Assembly (NCBI GenBank): GCA_949291125.1 | Contig: CASEUJ010000015.1 | Location: 62,001-126,000 of the forward strand | DNA from: an uncultured Ruminococcus sp. | Lineage (GTDB): Bacteria > Bacillota > Clostridia > Oscillospirales > Ruminococcaceae | Direction: 5' to 3' | Length of the DNA: 64,000 nucleotides | Program-made: the position numbers and the translations under genes | The notes under the pieces: generated by a model | Told to the model about the DNA's origin: nothing | Database searches by the model: none | The model's input: the letters and a program-made list of their open reading frames with translations, nothing else | Part shown: piece after piece, positions 16,958-25,164 of the stretch | Numbering within the stretch: position 1 is the first letter of the stretch | Layout: each line of letters begins with the position of its first letter

Positions 16958-18805
16958 ATGAAACACCGAGTCCCCAAACGCATACTTGCAGCATTGGTAT
17001 CCGGCGTGCTGGCATTGAGTGCGTTAACATTCTATCCGGCTTCGGCACAGGAATCGGATTCGACACAGCCCGGAATTACAGCGCATGTCTTAGACTTGCA
17101 GCAATTTCTCCTTGGCGAGTCCGTCGCGGATGCCGCCGACCATAATGGCGATGGCACAATAGATGGATTCGATCTGGCACTGTTGCGGCAGGAACTGGGA
17201 GGAATTCAACCAGAGCTCGACGACGGCTATGTCGGCTTTATCCAGGCGGACGGCAGACTGTTGGTCGACGAAGCCGGGAGCCAGTACATCATAAAGGGGA
17301 TGGCGTTTGGCAACGATGTCTGGTCAAATCCCACTACACCGCCCACGACCCACCATACTGCGGAAAGCTATTCTGAGCTTGCGGAGATGGGATTCAACTC
17401 TGTGCGCTTTTATCTCAACTATGCCCTCTTTGAATCGGACAGTGCCCCTTATACCTATCGGGAAGAAGGATTTGACTGGATCGATCAGAATCTTGCATGG
17501 GCAAAGGCGGCTGGCATCCGACTCGTGCTCAATATGCACTATCCCCAGGGCGGCTATCAGTCGCAGGGTGATGGCACAGCGCTCTGGACAGACCCGGAAA
17601 ATCAGGCACGACTTACGGCGCTATGGAAAGAGATTGCACGGCGTTATGCCGATGAACCGGCGATCCTCGGTTATGGGCTTGTCAATGAGCCAGTCGTTGC
17701 GGCTTCAAATGGCGCAGAGAGCCTTCAGTTATGGCAATCGGTGGCGCAGACTCTGACAGACGCCATCCGCACAGTCGACCAGAATCATTTGATTTTTGTC
17801 GAGCGCATGTGTGCGGCACAGGATCTTGCCGGCACGAATGAACAGTGGCAGAACTTTAACGATGAAAATAACTATGTTCACATAGACGGCGAAAATATTG
17901 TCTATGAGTTCCATTACTATGAGCCGCATGCTTTTTCGCATCAGGGACTTGACTGGGCAGGGACAGCCGGCAACTATGTGACCTATCCAGACGAAACTTA
18001 TGTCATTACCGCTGGGAACACGACATGGAAAGATTCCACTTTTTCCGGTGATACGGCAGATTTGGAAACCACCGAGTGGCAATATTTAGAGAGCAGCCGC
18101 ATGACGCCGACAGACGACACACAGGTGATTTGTCTTGTGGCACAGGCACAGGCAATCGGCAGCGGCGGCATTGTCTATGTCGACGATTTGAAACTCGATG
18201 AATACGACGCTGACGGTAATTATGTCCGCACAATCTATGCCGACTCGTTCGATACCTCCCATGTGTTGCCGTTTTGGTCGAACGATGGTTCTGGCAGAGT
18301 GTGGTATTCGATGCGTGGCGGACGGGAAGAAAGCGGCGCGTTTGGTTTTTCCGGAACCACAGATGATGCAAGTTGCAGTACAAAATATTTCCGTCCGACA
18401 CCGGGATACAGCTATCAGGCGAGTGGATGGTTTAAGGTCGAAAGCGCACAGGAAGGTGCGGTGATCCGGCCGCGTGTGGATCTCTGGGATGCGGATGCTG
18501 TATATGCACTTGACCGCGAATTCCTTGAGGCAACTGTGGCGCAGAATATCGCCTTTTCTGAAGCGTATGATGTGCCAGTATACTGCGGTGAATTTGGTGT
18601 CAATGTCAACTGCTTTGAAGAAGACCGCGGCGGCGACCGGTGGATGGCGGATGTATTGGATATTTTTGCACAAGCCGATATCAGTTTTAATTACCACGCT
18701 TATCATGACGGCTCATTCGGACTGTATGCCGATGGTTCCCTGCCGGATGTTTCAAAGCGCAATGAAACGCTCTATGCGCTGTTCTGCGAAATGATTGGGT
18801 CATAA
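16958..18805 (+). CDS. Secreted GH5-type endoglycanase with N-terminal half dockerin and a domain inserted in the barrel
   Basis: 615 residues. Signal peptide about 1-30 (basic N-end, hydrophobic core, cut near ASA-QES). Residues about 38-82 hold one canonical dockerin calcium loop and helix (DHNGDGTIDGFDLALL) preceded only by the helix of a first repeat (HVLDLQQFLLG), so the dockerin is half degenerate. The glycosidase begins near residue 90. The acid/base is E244 in GYGLVNEP and the nucleophile is E545 in VYCGEFGV. Between them lie about 300 residues, far more than usual. Residues about 345-520 look like a beta-sandwich carbohydrate-binding module (IVYVDDLKLDEYD, PTPGYSYQASGWFKV) spliced into the TIM barrel. 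It probably cuts beta-glucan or mannan; specificity is not determined. RBS GGCAGGAG; strong own promoter. Confidence 0.9.
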   Translation: MKHRVPKRILAALVSGVLALSALTFYPASAQESDSTQPGITAHVLDLQQFLLGESVADAADHNGDGTIDGFDLALLRQELGGIQPELDDGYVGFIQADGRLLVDEAGSQYIIKGMAFGNDVWSNPTTPPTTHHTAESYSELAEMGFNSVRFYLNYALFESDSAPYTYREEGFDWIDQNLAWAKAAGIRLVLNMHYPQGGYQSQGDGTALWTDPENQARLTALWKEIARRYADEPAILGYGLVNEPVVAASNGAESLQLWQSVAQTLTDAIRTVDQNHLIFVERMCAAQDLAGTNEQWQNFNDENNYVHIDGENIVYEFHYYEPHAFSHQGLDWAGTAGNYVTYPDETYVITAGNTTWKDSTFSGDTADLETTEWQYLESSRMTPTDDTQVICLVAQAQAIGSGGIVYVDDLKLDEYDADGNYVRTIYADSFDTSHVLPFWSNDGSGRVWYSMRGGREESGAFGFSGTTDDASCSTKYFRPTPGYSYQASGWFKVESAQEGAVIRPRVDLWDADAVYALDREFLEATVAQNIAFSEAYDVPVYCGEFGVNVNCFEEDRGGDRWMADVLDIFAQADISFNYHAYHDGSFGLYADGSLPDVSKRNETLYALFCEMIGS

Positions 18806-18880
18806 AGCGGCGAACAGAGATCGAGAAACATGTTGCTCATGCATAATAAGAATCGCGGCACCAATCTGAAACAATTACAA

Positions 18881-18919
18881 AAGGCGATACTGACCAATGC
18901 GCGTCGGTGTCGCCTTTTT
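18881..18919. terminator. Bidirectional terminator between convergent genes
   Basis: AAGGCGATACTGAC pairs with GTCGGTGTCGCCTT (two G-U pairs), 8-base loop, then TTTTT on plus; TTTT also follows on the minus strand. It separates the GH5 gene from the convergent PH-domain gene. Confidence 0.9.
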
Positions 18920-18943
18920 GTTTGAGGCATAGGCGTGAAGTGT

Positions 18944-20467
18944 TTACGTGGGATCGGAAGATGGACGGACTGCACCGGTGGGATGCCCCAATGCGGTAAT
19001 GATCGCACGAGCGGTTTCTTCTGATAATGCCGTGAGTTTATATCGTTGCATACGCGGTCCGCTGCATGCCAGATAGAGGTGGCATACGCCATATCGCTTT
19101 TGCAGCGGCGTCTGTCGGAGATCGATCCGGACGATATGTTCTCGCCGGACAGTGATGGTGTGAAAGATAAAGCCGTGACTGAAATGGATCTGGAGAAAAC
19201 GGCCGTCCACGGCGGCATATTGTGTCAGGAGTGTGACGAATTTGATGAGCAGAAGCCACACGAGCGGCAGCACCAGCATGCCGGAAAAAAATTGGATAAT
19301 CTCGCTGAGATGCGGAAACAGATATAGTGCGATCATCCGCACCGCAATCAGAACGCCAAGCCCGGTCACTGGCGGCCAGAGGAATGACCAGAAAAACCGC
19401 AGCTTGGAGCGTGCCATAACGCCGGGCTGTTCCAGGCGGCGCGGTGCATGCAGCCGATCGAGGAGTTTACTCGAGGCCTTTCTGCGCATGAGTGGGATCA
19501 GAACCGGAAGCGTATCTCGGCGACTGCCATAGCCGGGACATCGGATATGAAGCGATACCATGCCGCAGAGTTTCATGATGAGATTCTGCCGCAGATCTGG
19601 GAAGACGATTGCCGTGCGGCGGAGATGAAACCGCCGGCGGTTCAAGATTCCCATATGGACGGAGAGAAATTCGCTGCCGAAGCGCATGCGGAATCTCCCA
19701 TAGCGCAATAGATTCCTTCCGAAGGAAACGAGCCACAATACCAATACGACAATGCCGATCATAATCGCGATCCGCGGCATACCCACAAAGACCGAGGATG
19801 CACGGTCAGCGGCATCTTCGATCAGTTGACGCGCACGGAACTCTTCAAGTAAGTCGGATGTGATCCTCCCGCCCTGGAAAAACAGCGCCGCAAGATAAAA
19901 AGCCCCCGAAAAGCTGGAGGAAAAAAGTGCTGAGAAAAAGAGGACTCTCCATGCCGGCGTGTGATAGGGGGTTGCCTGTGCACTGTCATTGCGGAGTGCT
20001 TTGACATGGGGTCTGAGGCGGTGGAGATCATGGAGATAGAGAATCAGCTCCATATTCGCCTGCGGAATGACGCCAGAGGCGGTACTGATCCGAAGGCGTA
20101 CTGCACGGATGGGCTTGAGATAGATCGGGTGTTCTTCCACAGTGGCAGTAATGCGCGAAAAGGGAATTTCAGTTTCCTGCTTTAAGAAGATACCGCTTTT
20201 CGCATGGATTGAAACCGCATCAAACGAATAACTGCAATAATACCACCGGAGCGTTCCGAAACAGAGAATGAGAAGCGCGATCAGAAGGTCAAACCATGCT
20301 CCGACGCCCCATTCGATCAGTCGTTCCAGCGAAAACGGAAAAAATCGCAGACTGCGCAGCAGCGGAAAGATGAGGAGCCATAGGTTCTTGGCGCTGTACC
20401 GCAGAATCTTAATCGGATGTTCGTGATATAGCGTATTGTCATGGCTTGAGGTCTGGTTGTCGGGCAT
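18944..20467 (-). CDS. Membrane protein with bacterial PH domains (YdbT-like)
   Basis: 507 residues. About six membrane spans occur as pairs (near residues 30-75, 170-195, 235-255, 365-415), alternating with soluble bacterial PH (bPH2/DUF304) domains such as YSFDAVSIHAKSGIFLKQET and FRMRFGSEFLSVHMGILNRR, each containing the typical 'I..R.G.....IP..RI' strand pattern. This is the architecture of Bacillus YdbT, whose YdbS/YdbT pair gives resistance to bacteriocins. It is co-oriented with a smaller PH protein 123 bases upstream, as in that pair. RBS AAAGGTGGTG. The 20468-20590 gap holds no gene. Role in membrane or envelope stress is inferred from the family. Confidence 0.85.
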   Translation of the reverse strand: MPDNQTSSHDNTLYHEHPIKILRYSAKNLWLLIFPLLRSLRFFPFSLERLIEWGVGAWFDLLIALLILCFGTLRWYYCSYSFDAVSIHAKSGIFLKQETEIPFSRITATVEEHPIYLKPIRAVRLRISTASGVIPQANMELILYLHDLHRLRPHVKALRNDSAQATPYHTPAWRVLFFSALFSSSFSGAFYLAALFFQGGRITSDLLEEFRARQLIEDAADRASSVFVGMPRIAIMIGIVVLVLWLVSFGRNLLRYGRFRMRFGSEFLSVHMGILNRRRFHLRRTAIVFPDLRQNLIMKLCGMVSLHIRCPGYGSRRDTLPVLIPLMRRKASSKLLDRLHAPRRLEQPGVMARSKLRFFWSFLWPPVTGLGVLIAVRMIALYLFPHLSEIIQFFSGMLVLPLVWLLLIKFVTLLTQYAAVDGRFLQIHFSHGFIFHTITVRREHIVRIDLRQTPLQKRYGVCHLYLACSGPRMQRYKLTALSEETARAIITALGHPTGAVRPSSDPT

Positions 20468-20590
20468 AGCGTCTGTTACACCACCTTTCTATTTGTGGAG
20501 ATAAAGCCCGGAGAGAGCAGGGGATAAGCGGCTTTGGAGAATCTGGCTGGGGTGTGCAAAGGAAAGCTTTGAAGTGATGAAATTGTTGCG

Positions 20591-21121
20591 TTATTCGGAT
20601 TGCACCGCACTGTCGGCATCCGGCTGTGATGCCGCTTCAGATGCCGATTCTGAAGGATCTGGAACGGATGATGTTTCCCCATGGCGATAGACAGTTTTCT
20701 GGAGAAACCGTTCGATCTCAAGCGCATCCTGTGTACGCAGAAAGGCGAGGAAGATCGTGCCGCCATAGGCGTGCAGAGGGATGAAATTCAAACCGTTTTT
20801 CTCCGAAAACGGTGCGCGGACGATCGTGCTGTATTGCAGCGCCTGCGTGCGCATGGTCTGTTCCTGTATAAAGAAAATGCCGCAGCGTTTGGTGATATGG
20901 GTATCCGAGATTGTGTAGATCACAGTTCCGAACCACAGTGGCAGGAAAATTGCAGCGACAAAGATCGCAGCGGCGATGAGCAGGAATGTGATGCACCAGA
21001 GCAGCCATTCCGGGAGAAACGGCAGAAAATACCAGATCAGAAAGAGTATGATGGCAGCGGCAAGCGGTACGGCGATCTGCAATGTGCGCTGTGCTTGGCG
21101 GTCGGCGGTATATTGTTTCAT
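20591..21121 (-). CDS. Small PH-domain membrane protein (YdbS-like)
   Basis: 176 residues. There are two hydrophobic spans (about 14-34 and 38-62), then one bacterial PH domain with TVIYTISDTHITKRCGIFF and QTMRTQALQYSTIVRAPF, matching the bPH2 pattern. The C-terminal 30 residues are Ser/Ala/Asp-rich and probably disordered. RBS GGAGGGACAC before the ATG. It is the first gene of a two-gene operon with the larger YdbT-like protein; such proteins are thought to act together in the membrane. Confidence 0.85.
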   Translation of the reverse strand: MKQYTADRQAQRTLQIAVPLAAAIILFLIWYFLPFLPEWLLWCITFLLIAAAIFVAAIFLPLWFGTVIYTISDTHITKRCGIFFIQEQTMRTQALQYSTIVRAPFSEKNGLNFIPLHAYGGTIFLAFLRTQDALEIERFLQKTVYRHGETSSVPDPSESASEAASQPDADSAVQSE

Positions 21122-21185
21122 GTGTCCCTCCTTTGTGTGTCGCAGTCATATCATGTTGTATCCGGTTCATATACTTTCTATACAT

Positions 21186-21214
21186 ATTATAACGCGTAAA
21201 TCTTCATGCGTCAA
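21186..21214 (-). promoter_or_regulatory. Promoter of the PH-domain operon
   Basis: Minus strand: TTGACG (21214-21209), 17-base spacer, TATAAT (21191-21186). Confidence 0.82.
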
Positions 21215-21218
21215 GCAA

Positions 21219-21257
21219 CAAAAATGCGGATTACACTTTTTCAAAATCAATCCGCAT
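21219..21257 (-). terminator. Minus-strand terminator-like hairpin upstream of the PH promoter
   Basis: ATGCGGATT/AATCCGCAT perfect 9-bp stem with a 16-base loop; on the minus strand it is followed by TTTTTGTT. It would stop antisense transcription coming from the symporter side before it reaches the PH-operon promoter. Confidence 0.6.
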
Positions 21258-21332
21258 CAGATGCCGATAGACGGGGATGGCATACTGTGTGAACATCCCT
21301 CAGATACGGCACCGCACAAAGGCGCGGAAAGG

Positions 21333-22745
21333 ATGGATCTGACCATGCTCAATGATCTCAGTGCCCTGATCTGGGGCGTCGGACTGCTCACCCTTTTGCT
21401 CGGCACAGGCGTCCTGCTTTCAATTCGATGCCGCTTTTTCCAGTTTTACGGCTGGCGCAAGATCCTGCACCGCACATTCGGCAGCCTTCGTAGGAAGTCG
21501 GACACAGCTCGGCAGTCCGGCGGATTGACCCAGCTGCAAACATTTTCTGCGGCACTTGCCGCCGCAATGGGAACCGGTAATGTCATCGGCGTTTCCGCCG
21601 CACTTCTCATTGGCGGTGCCGGTGCAGTTTTCTGGATGTGGATCTCGGCACTTCTAGGAATGATGCTTAGCTATGGTGAAAACGTTCTGGCGGTGCGCTA
21701 TGCCTATACCCGTTCTGACGGCACACGGATCGGCGGTCCGATGGCATACCTTAGCCGCGGCCTTCGCTGCCCTGTTCTTGCTGGGATCTATGCGCTTTGC
21801 TGTATTGCGGCATCACTCGGTATGGGGAACATGACCCAGACCGGTGCGATCGCCTCTTTGGCACAGGACGCCTTCTCGCTTTCGCCGATTTTGGTTGGCG
21901 TCGTGACGGCGGTGCTGTTGGGCATGATCATTCTGCGCGGCGCAAAAGGCGTGGGTGGCGTTTTACAGTGGCTCATGCCCGTTCTGGCGGCGGGGTATAT
22001 GCTGGCGTGTCTGGTTGTGATCCTGCGGAATGCTTCGGCGCTACCCGGTGTGATCTCACAGATCCTGCGCGGCGCATTTGGCATTTCTGCGATCGGAGGC
22101 GGTGTGGCAGGAAATGCTCTGTGCTGTGCGATCCGAACTGGTCTTCGCCATGGTGTTTTTTCAAATGAGGCGGGGCTTGGCAGCAGCGCGCTTGTCCACG
22201 CCAATATGGATTCCAACGATGGTACTTTGCAGGGACTCTGGAGCATGGTGGAGGTCGCGCTGGATACGCTGGTCTGCTGTACATTGACCGCGCTGGCGAT
22301 CTTATCAAGCGGTGCAGTTTCGGGATCGGGCTCGACCTCCGCGTCGGCGGCGTTGACCTGTGCATTTTCCGGCGTGTTCGGCGATATTTCACCGCAGGTG
22401 TTGTCCATTTTTACAGCACTGTTTGCATTCTGTACCCTCATCGGATGGTGCTGTTGTGGAGAACAAGCGGTACGCTATCTCTTCGGCCACCGTGGAATCT
22501 TGCCCTATCGGATCCTGTTTTGCCTGATGGCATTCACGGGCGCGGCTGTGCCGCTCTATACCGCGTGGACGCTTTCTGATATCGCAAACGGGCTCATGGC
22601 GCTGCCGAATCTTCTGGCACTTTTGTTGCTTTGCCGTCGGATTGATTTGCCGGATTTTATAATGAAATCAAAAAGTAGTGGAAAACTCTGTGCAAGCTGT
22701 CGAAAGGTGCGGCAAAAAAACAAAAAAGTTTCAAAATGCTGTTGA
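21333..22745 (+). CDS. Alanine/glycine:cation symporter (AGCS family)
   Basis: 470 residues from ATG 21333, typical for this family of sodium-coupled amino-acid importers. About ten membrane spans are evident. Family signatures are AALAAAMGTGNVIGVSAALL, GAVFWMWISALLGMMLSYGE, GGPMAYL, FSNEAGLGSSALVHA and the late ALFAFCTLIGWCCCGEQAVRYL segment. The open frame runs back to 20976 through the divergent promoter, so the long version is not real. ATG 21345 is an alternative start; both have weak AAAGG-type RBSs. Its last codons overlap the promoter of the next transcript. Confidence 0.92.
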   Translation: MDLTMLNDLSALIWGVGLLTLLLGTGVLLSIRCRFFQFYGWRKILHRTFGSLRRKSDTARQSGGLTQLQTFSAALAAAMGTGNVIGVSAALLIGGAGAVFWMWISALLGMMLSYGENVLAVRYAYTRSDGTRIGGPMAYLSRGLRCPVLAGIYALCCIAASLGMGNMTQTGAIASLAQDAFSLSPILVGVVTAVLLGMIILRGAKGVGGVLQWLMPVLAAGYMLACLVVILRNASALPGVISQILRGAFGISAIGGGVAGNALCCAIRTGLRHGVFSNEAGLGSSALVHANMDSNDGTLQGLWSMVEVALDTLVCCTLTALAILSSGAVSGSGSTSASAALTCAFSGVFGDISPQVLSIFTALFAFCTLIGWCCCGEQAVRYLFGHRGILPYRILFCLMAFTGAAVPLYTAWTLSDIANGLMALPNLLALLLLCRRIDLPDFIMKSKSSGKLCASCRKVRQKNKKVSKCC

Positions 22746-22770
22746 CAACACCCCGGGGAAATCGTATAAT
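22742..22770 (+). promoter_or_regulatory. Strong promoter ahead of the rnj leader
   Basis: TTGACA (22742-22747), 17-base spacer, TATAAT (22765-22770); the -35 overlaps the symporter stop codon. The nearest recognised gene start is over 500 bases downstream. Confidence 0.85.
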
Positions 22771-22776
22771 AATAAC

Positions 22777-23172
22777 ATGTATGATTGTACGGTTTTTTCG
22801 GCTGCCGTGTCCGCAGATGGTTGCATGCGTGCGGCGCTGATGATGATTGCTTTATAATTTTTTACTACATACGGGCTGATGGCGTATTGCATGATGCAGC
22901 CGCTGTACCCGGAAATATCCAGCAGACACACCACTTTCTCGCACGCGGGAAAACACGCAGTATTTGTCATATGCCATAGTCTTTGCTGGCGGATCACGCC
23001 GCGATTCTTCTGTTTTATGGACGTGATAGGCGTATTCGCCATACACTTTGTTGCCGCTCGGATGGCGGTACATCTTGAATGCGGAAAGGGCATCGGGCAT
23101 GCCGCAGGTGAAGGCCGGGAGGACCTACAGCGAAGCCGGAACGGAAGAATACCGGCTAGGGCCTTTTTCTTG
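22777..23172 (+). other. Unexplained transcribed segment before rnj: candidate structured RNA or decayed gene
   Basis: It begins about 7 bases after a consensus promoter and contains several local hairpins: GGCGTAT-TGCA/TGCA-GCC (about 22881-22900), GGCGGATCACGCC (22988-23000), GCCGG/CCGGC (about 23134-23155), with AAGGCC (about 23111) able to pair with GGCCTT and then TTTTT (23160-23168), a terminator-like end. The plus strand has no convincing gene. The minus strand has two overlapping open frames with coding-like codons (one from 23100 down to about 22930, one continuing to about 22780) that would join by a one-base shift, so a frameshifted pseudogene is the rival reading. It does not match RNase P, tmRNA, SRP or 6S RNA motifs I know. 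Confidence 0.4.
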
Positions 23173-23280
23173 GAAGAAATGGAATTGCGTGAGATGTGGC
23201 GGCTCTGTTTGACAGAACAGATCTGATGAAATGATGTGAAAGAGCAGGTGTGGATCGCTGGGAGAAAGCGAGGAATATTT

Positions 23281-25125
23281 TTGGCAAACGAAAAAGAACA
23301 GATTCGGGAAATGCGTACAAACGCAGCACCGCGTAAGAGGAATTATCATAGTCGTCCGCGTACACAGGCAGACGACGCCAGAAGAACATCGGGGAGCGGC
23401 TATCGCCGCGGCGGTTATAATAGCGGACAGCTCCAATCTCAGCGAAGCCGCCGCGAAAACAATCGCCGCACACCGGTGCGGATCATTCCGCTCGGCGGTT
23501 TGAATGAGATCGGGAAAAACATGACTGTATTTGAATGCAGCAATGATATGTTTATCCTTGACTGTGGGCTGGCGTTTCCGGATTCGGATATGCCGGGCGT
23601 TGATATTGTCATTCCTGATTTCACCTACGTTGAGGGCAACCGCGATAAAATCCGCGGCATCGTGATTACGCATGGTCATGAAGACCATATTGGTGGACTT
23701 GCTTATCTGCTCAAGAAGATCAATGTTCCGGTATATGGGACTAAAATGACAATCGGACTGATTCGCGGCAAGCTGGAAGAACACGGTCTGCTCAAACAGG
23801 TCAAGCTCGTCGAAGTGGAAGCGCGTAAGACCGTGCGTATGGGCTGTATGGCGGTGGAATTTATTAAGGTGAACCATTCGATTCCAGGTGCGGTCGGTAT
23901 GGCGATCCACACTCCGGCAGGCATTATCGTTCACACCGGTGACTTTAAGGTCGATTTTTCGCCGATTGACGGCGAGATCATTGATCTGGCTCGTTTTGGT
24001 GAACTCGGAAGCCGCGGCGTTCTGGCACTGATGGCGGATTCGACCAATGCCGAACGCACCGGTTTTACCAGCTCAGAGCGCACAGTCGGTGATTCGTTCG
24101 ATAAGCTGTTTCGCCGCGCGGAGGGACGCCGGATCATCATTGCGACGTTTTCATCCAACGTCCACCGTGTTCAGCAGGTGGTCGATCAGGCACAACACTT
24201 CGGCAGAAAGATCGCGGTCTTCGGCAGAAGCATGATTCATGTGATCGAAACTGCGATTGAACTGGGATATTTGTCCGTGCCTAAGGGCATGATTATTGAT
24301 ATCGACGAGATGAGCCGATATCCGGATGAAAAAGTTGTCCTCATTACGACGGGAAGTCAGGGCGAACCGCTCTCAGCGCTGACACGCATGGCGATGAACA
24401 GTCATAAGAAAGTGTCGATTACGCCGAACGATTTTATTATTCTCTCGGCAAAGCCGATTCCAGGTAACGAGAAGTATGTCACACGTGTTGTCAATGAATT
24501 GATGAAGTCTGGTGCGGAAGTCATCTATGAGTCGATGTATGAGGTGCATGTTTCAGGACACGCGTGTCAGGAGGAACTCAAGCTCATCCAGGCGCTGACC
24601 AAACCGAAATTCTTTATTCCGGTACACGGGGAATATAAACATTTAGTCAAACATGCAGAAGTCGCAAAGTCCATGGGCATGCCCGAGGAGAACATCTTTA
24701 TCACCTCGATCGGCGATGTCATTGAAACGGACGGAAACACCATGAAGGTTGTTTCACAAGTTCCAGCAGGACGCGTGATGGTGGATGGACTGGGCGTCGG
24801 CGATGTCGGATCGATCGTATTGCGTGACAGAAAGCATCTGGCACAGGACGGTCTGATCATCGTCGTGATCGGGATTGAGCGTAGCACCAATACGCTTGTT
24901 GCTGGACCGGATATCATTTCCCGCGGATTTGTCTATGTGCGCGAATCTGAGGCGCTGATGGATGAGGCGCGCCAGGTGATGACCAAGGCGCTTTATCGGT
25001 GTTCGGCCCAAGAGCTGAAAGAATGGGGGACATTAAAGACAAAGCTGCGTGATGTCCTGTCGGATTTCATCTATGAAAAGACTAAGCGAAGCCCGATGAT
25101 CCTGCCGATCATCATGGAAGTCTGA
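23281..25125 (+). CDS. rnj: Ribonuclease J
   Basis: 614 residues from a TTG at 23281 (GAGGAA 5 bases upstream); a GTG at 23236 in the same frame lacks an RBS. RNase J is a 5'-3' exo- and endoribonuclease central to mRNA decay and rRNA maturation. The metallo-beta-lactamase core begins near residue 63 with RIIPLGGLNEIGKNM. The zinc motif HGHEDHIGG lies at about 130-138, the beta-CASP part includes ADSTNAERTGFT and STFSSNVHR-type sequence (here ATFSSNVHRVQQ), and the C-terminal domain has VHVSGHACQEEL and PVHGEYKHL. An Arg/Asn/Ser-rich disordered extension of about 60 residues precedes the core. It is probably regulated through its long leader. gdpP follows 39 bases later. Confidence 0.95.
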   Translation: MANEKEQIREMRTNAAPRKRNYHSRPRTQADDARRTSGSGYRRGGYNSGQLQSQRSRRENNRRTPVRIIPLGGLNEIGKNMTVFECSNDMFILDCGLAFPDSDMPGVDIVIPDFTYVEGNRDKIRGIVITHGHEDHIGGLAYLLKKINVPVYGTKMTIGLIRGKLEEHGLLKQVKLVEVEARKTVRMGCMAVEFIKVNHSIPGAVGMAIHTPAGIIVHTGDFKVDFSPIDGEIIDLARFGELGSRGVLALMADSTNAERTGFTSSERTVGDSFDKLFRRAEGRRIIIATFSSNVHRVQQVVDQAQHFGRKIAVFGRSMIHVIETAIELGYLSVPKGMIIDIDEMSRYPDEKVVLITTGSQGEPLSALTRMAMNSHKKVSITPNDFIILSAKPIPGNEKYVTRVVNELMKSGAEVIYESMYEVHVSGHACQEELKLIQALTKPKFFIPVHGEYKHLVKHAEVAKSMGMPEENIFITSIGDVIETDGNTMKVVSQVPAGRVMVDGLGVGDVGSIVLRDRKHLAQDGLIIVVIGIERSTNTLVAGPDIISRGFVYVRESEALMDEARQVMTKALYRCSAQELKEWGTLKTKLRDVLSDFIYEKTKRSPMILPIIMEV

Positions 25126-25164
25126 AACTGCCGTTTATCGCGGCGCTGAGAAGGAGAATGCGGC

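Noticed and set aside
20976-21332. N-terminal extension of the AGCS symporter
   Set aside because: Lies antisense to the PH gene and across its promoter; the family starts near 21333.
22777-23172. RNase P RNA, tmRNA, SRP RNA or 6S RNA
   Set aside because: None of the conserved core blocks (for example GAGGAAAGTCC of RNase P or the tmRNA ends) is present.
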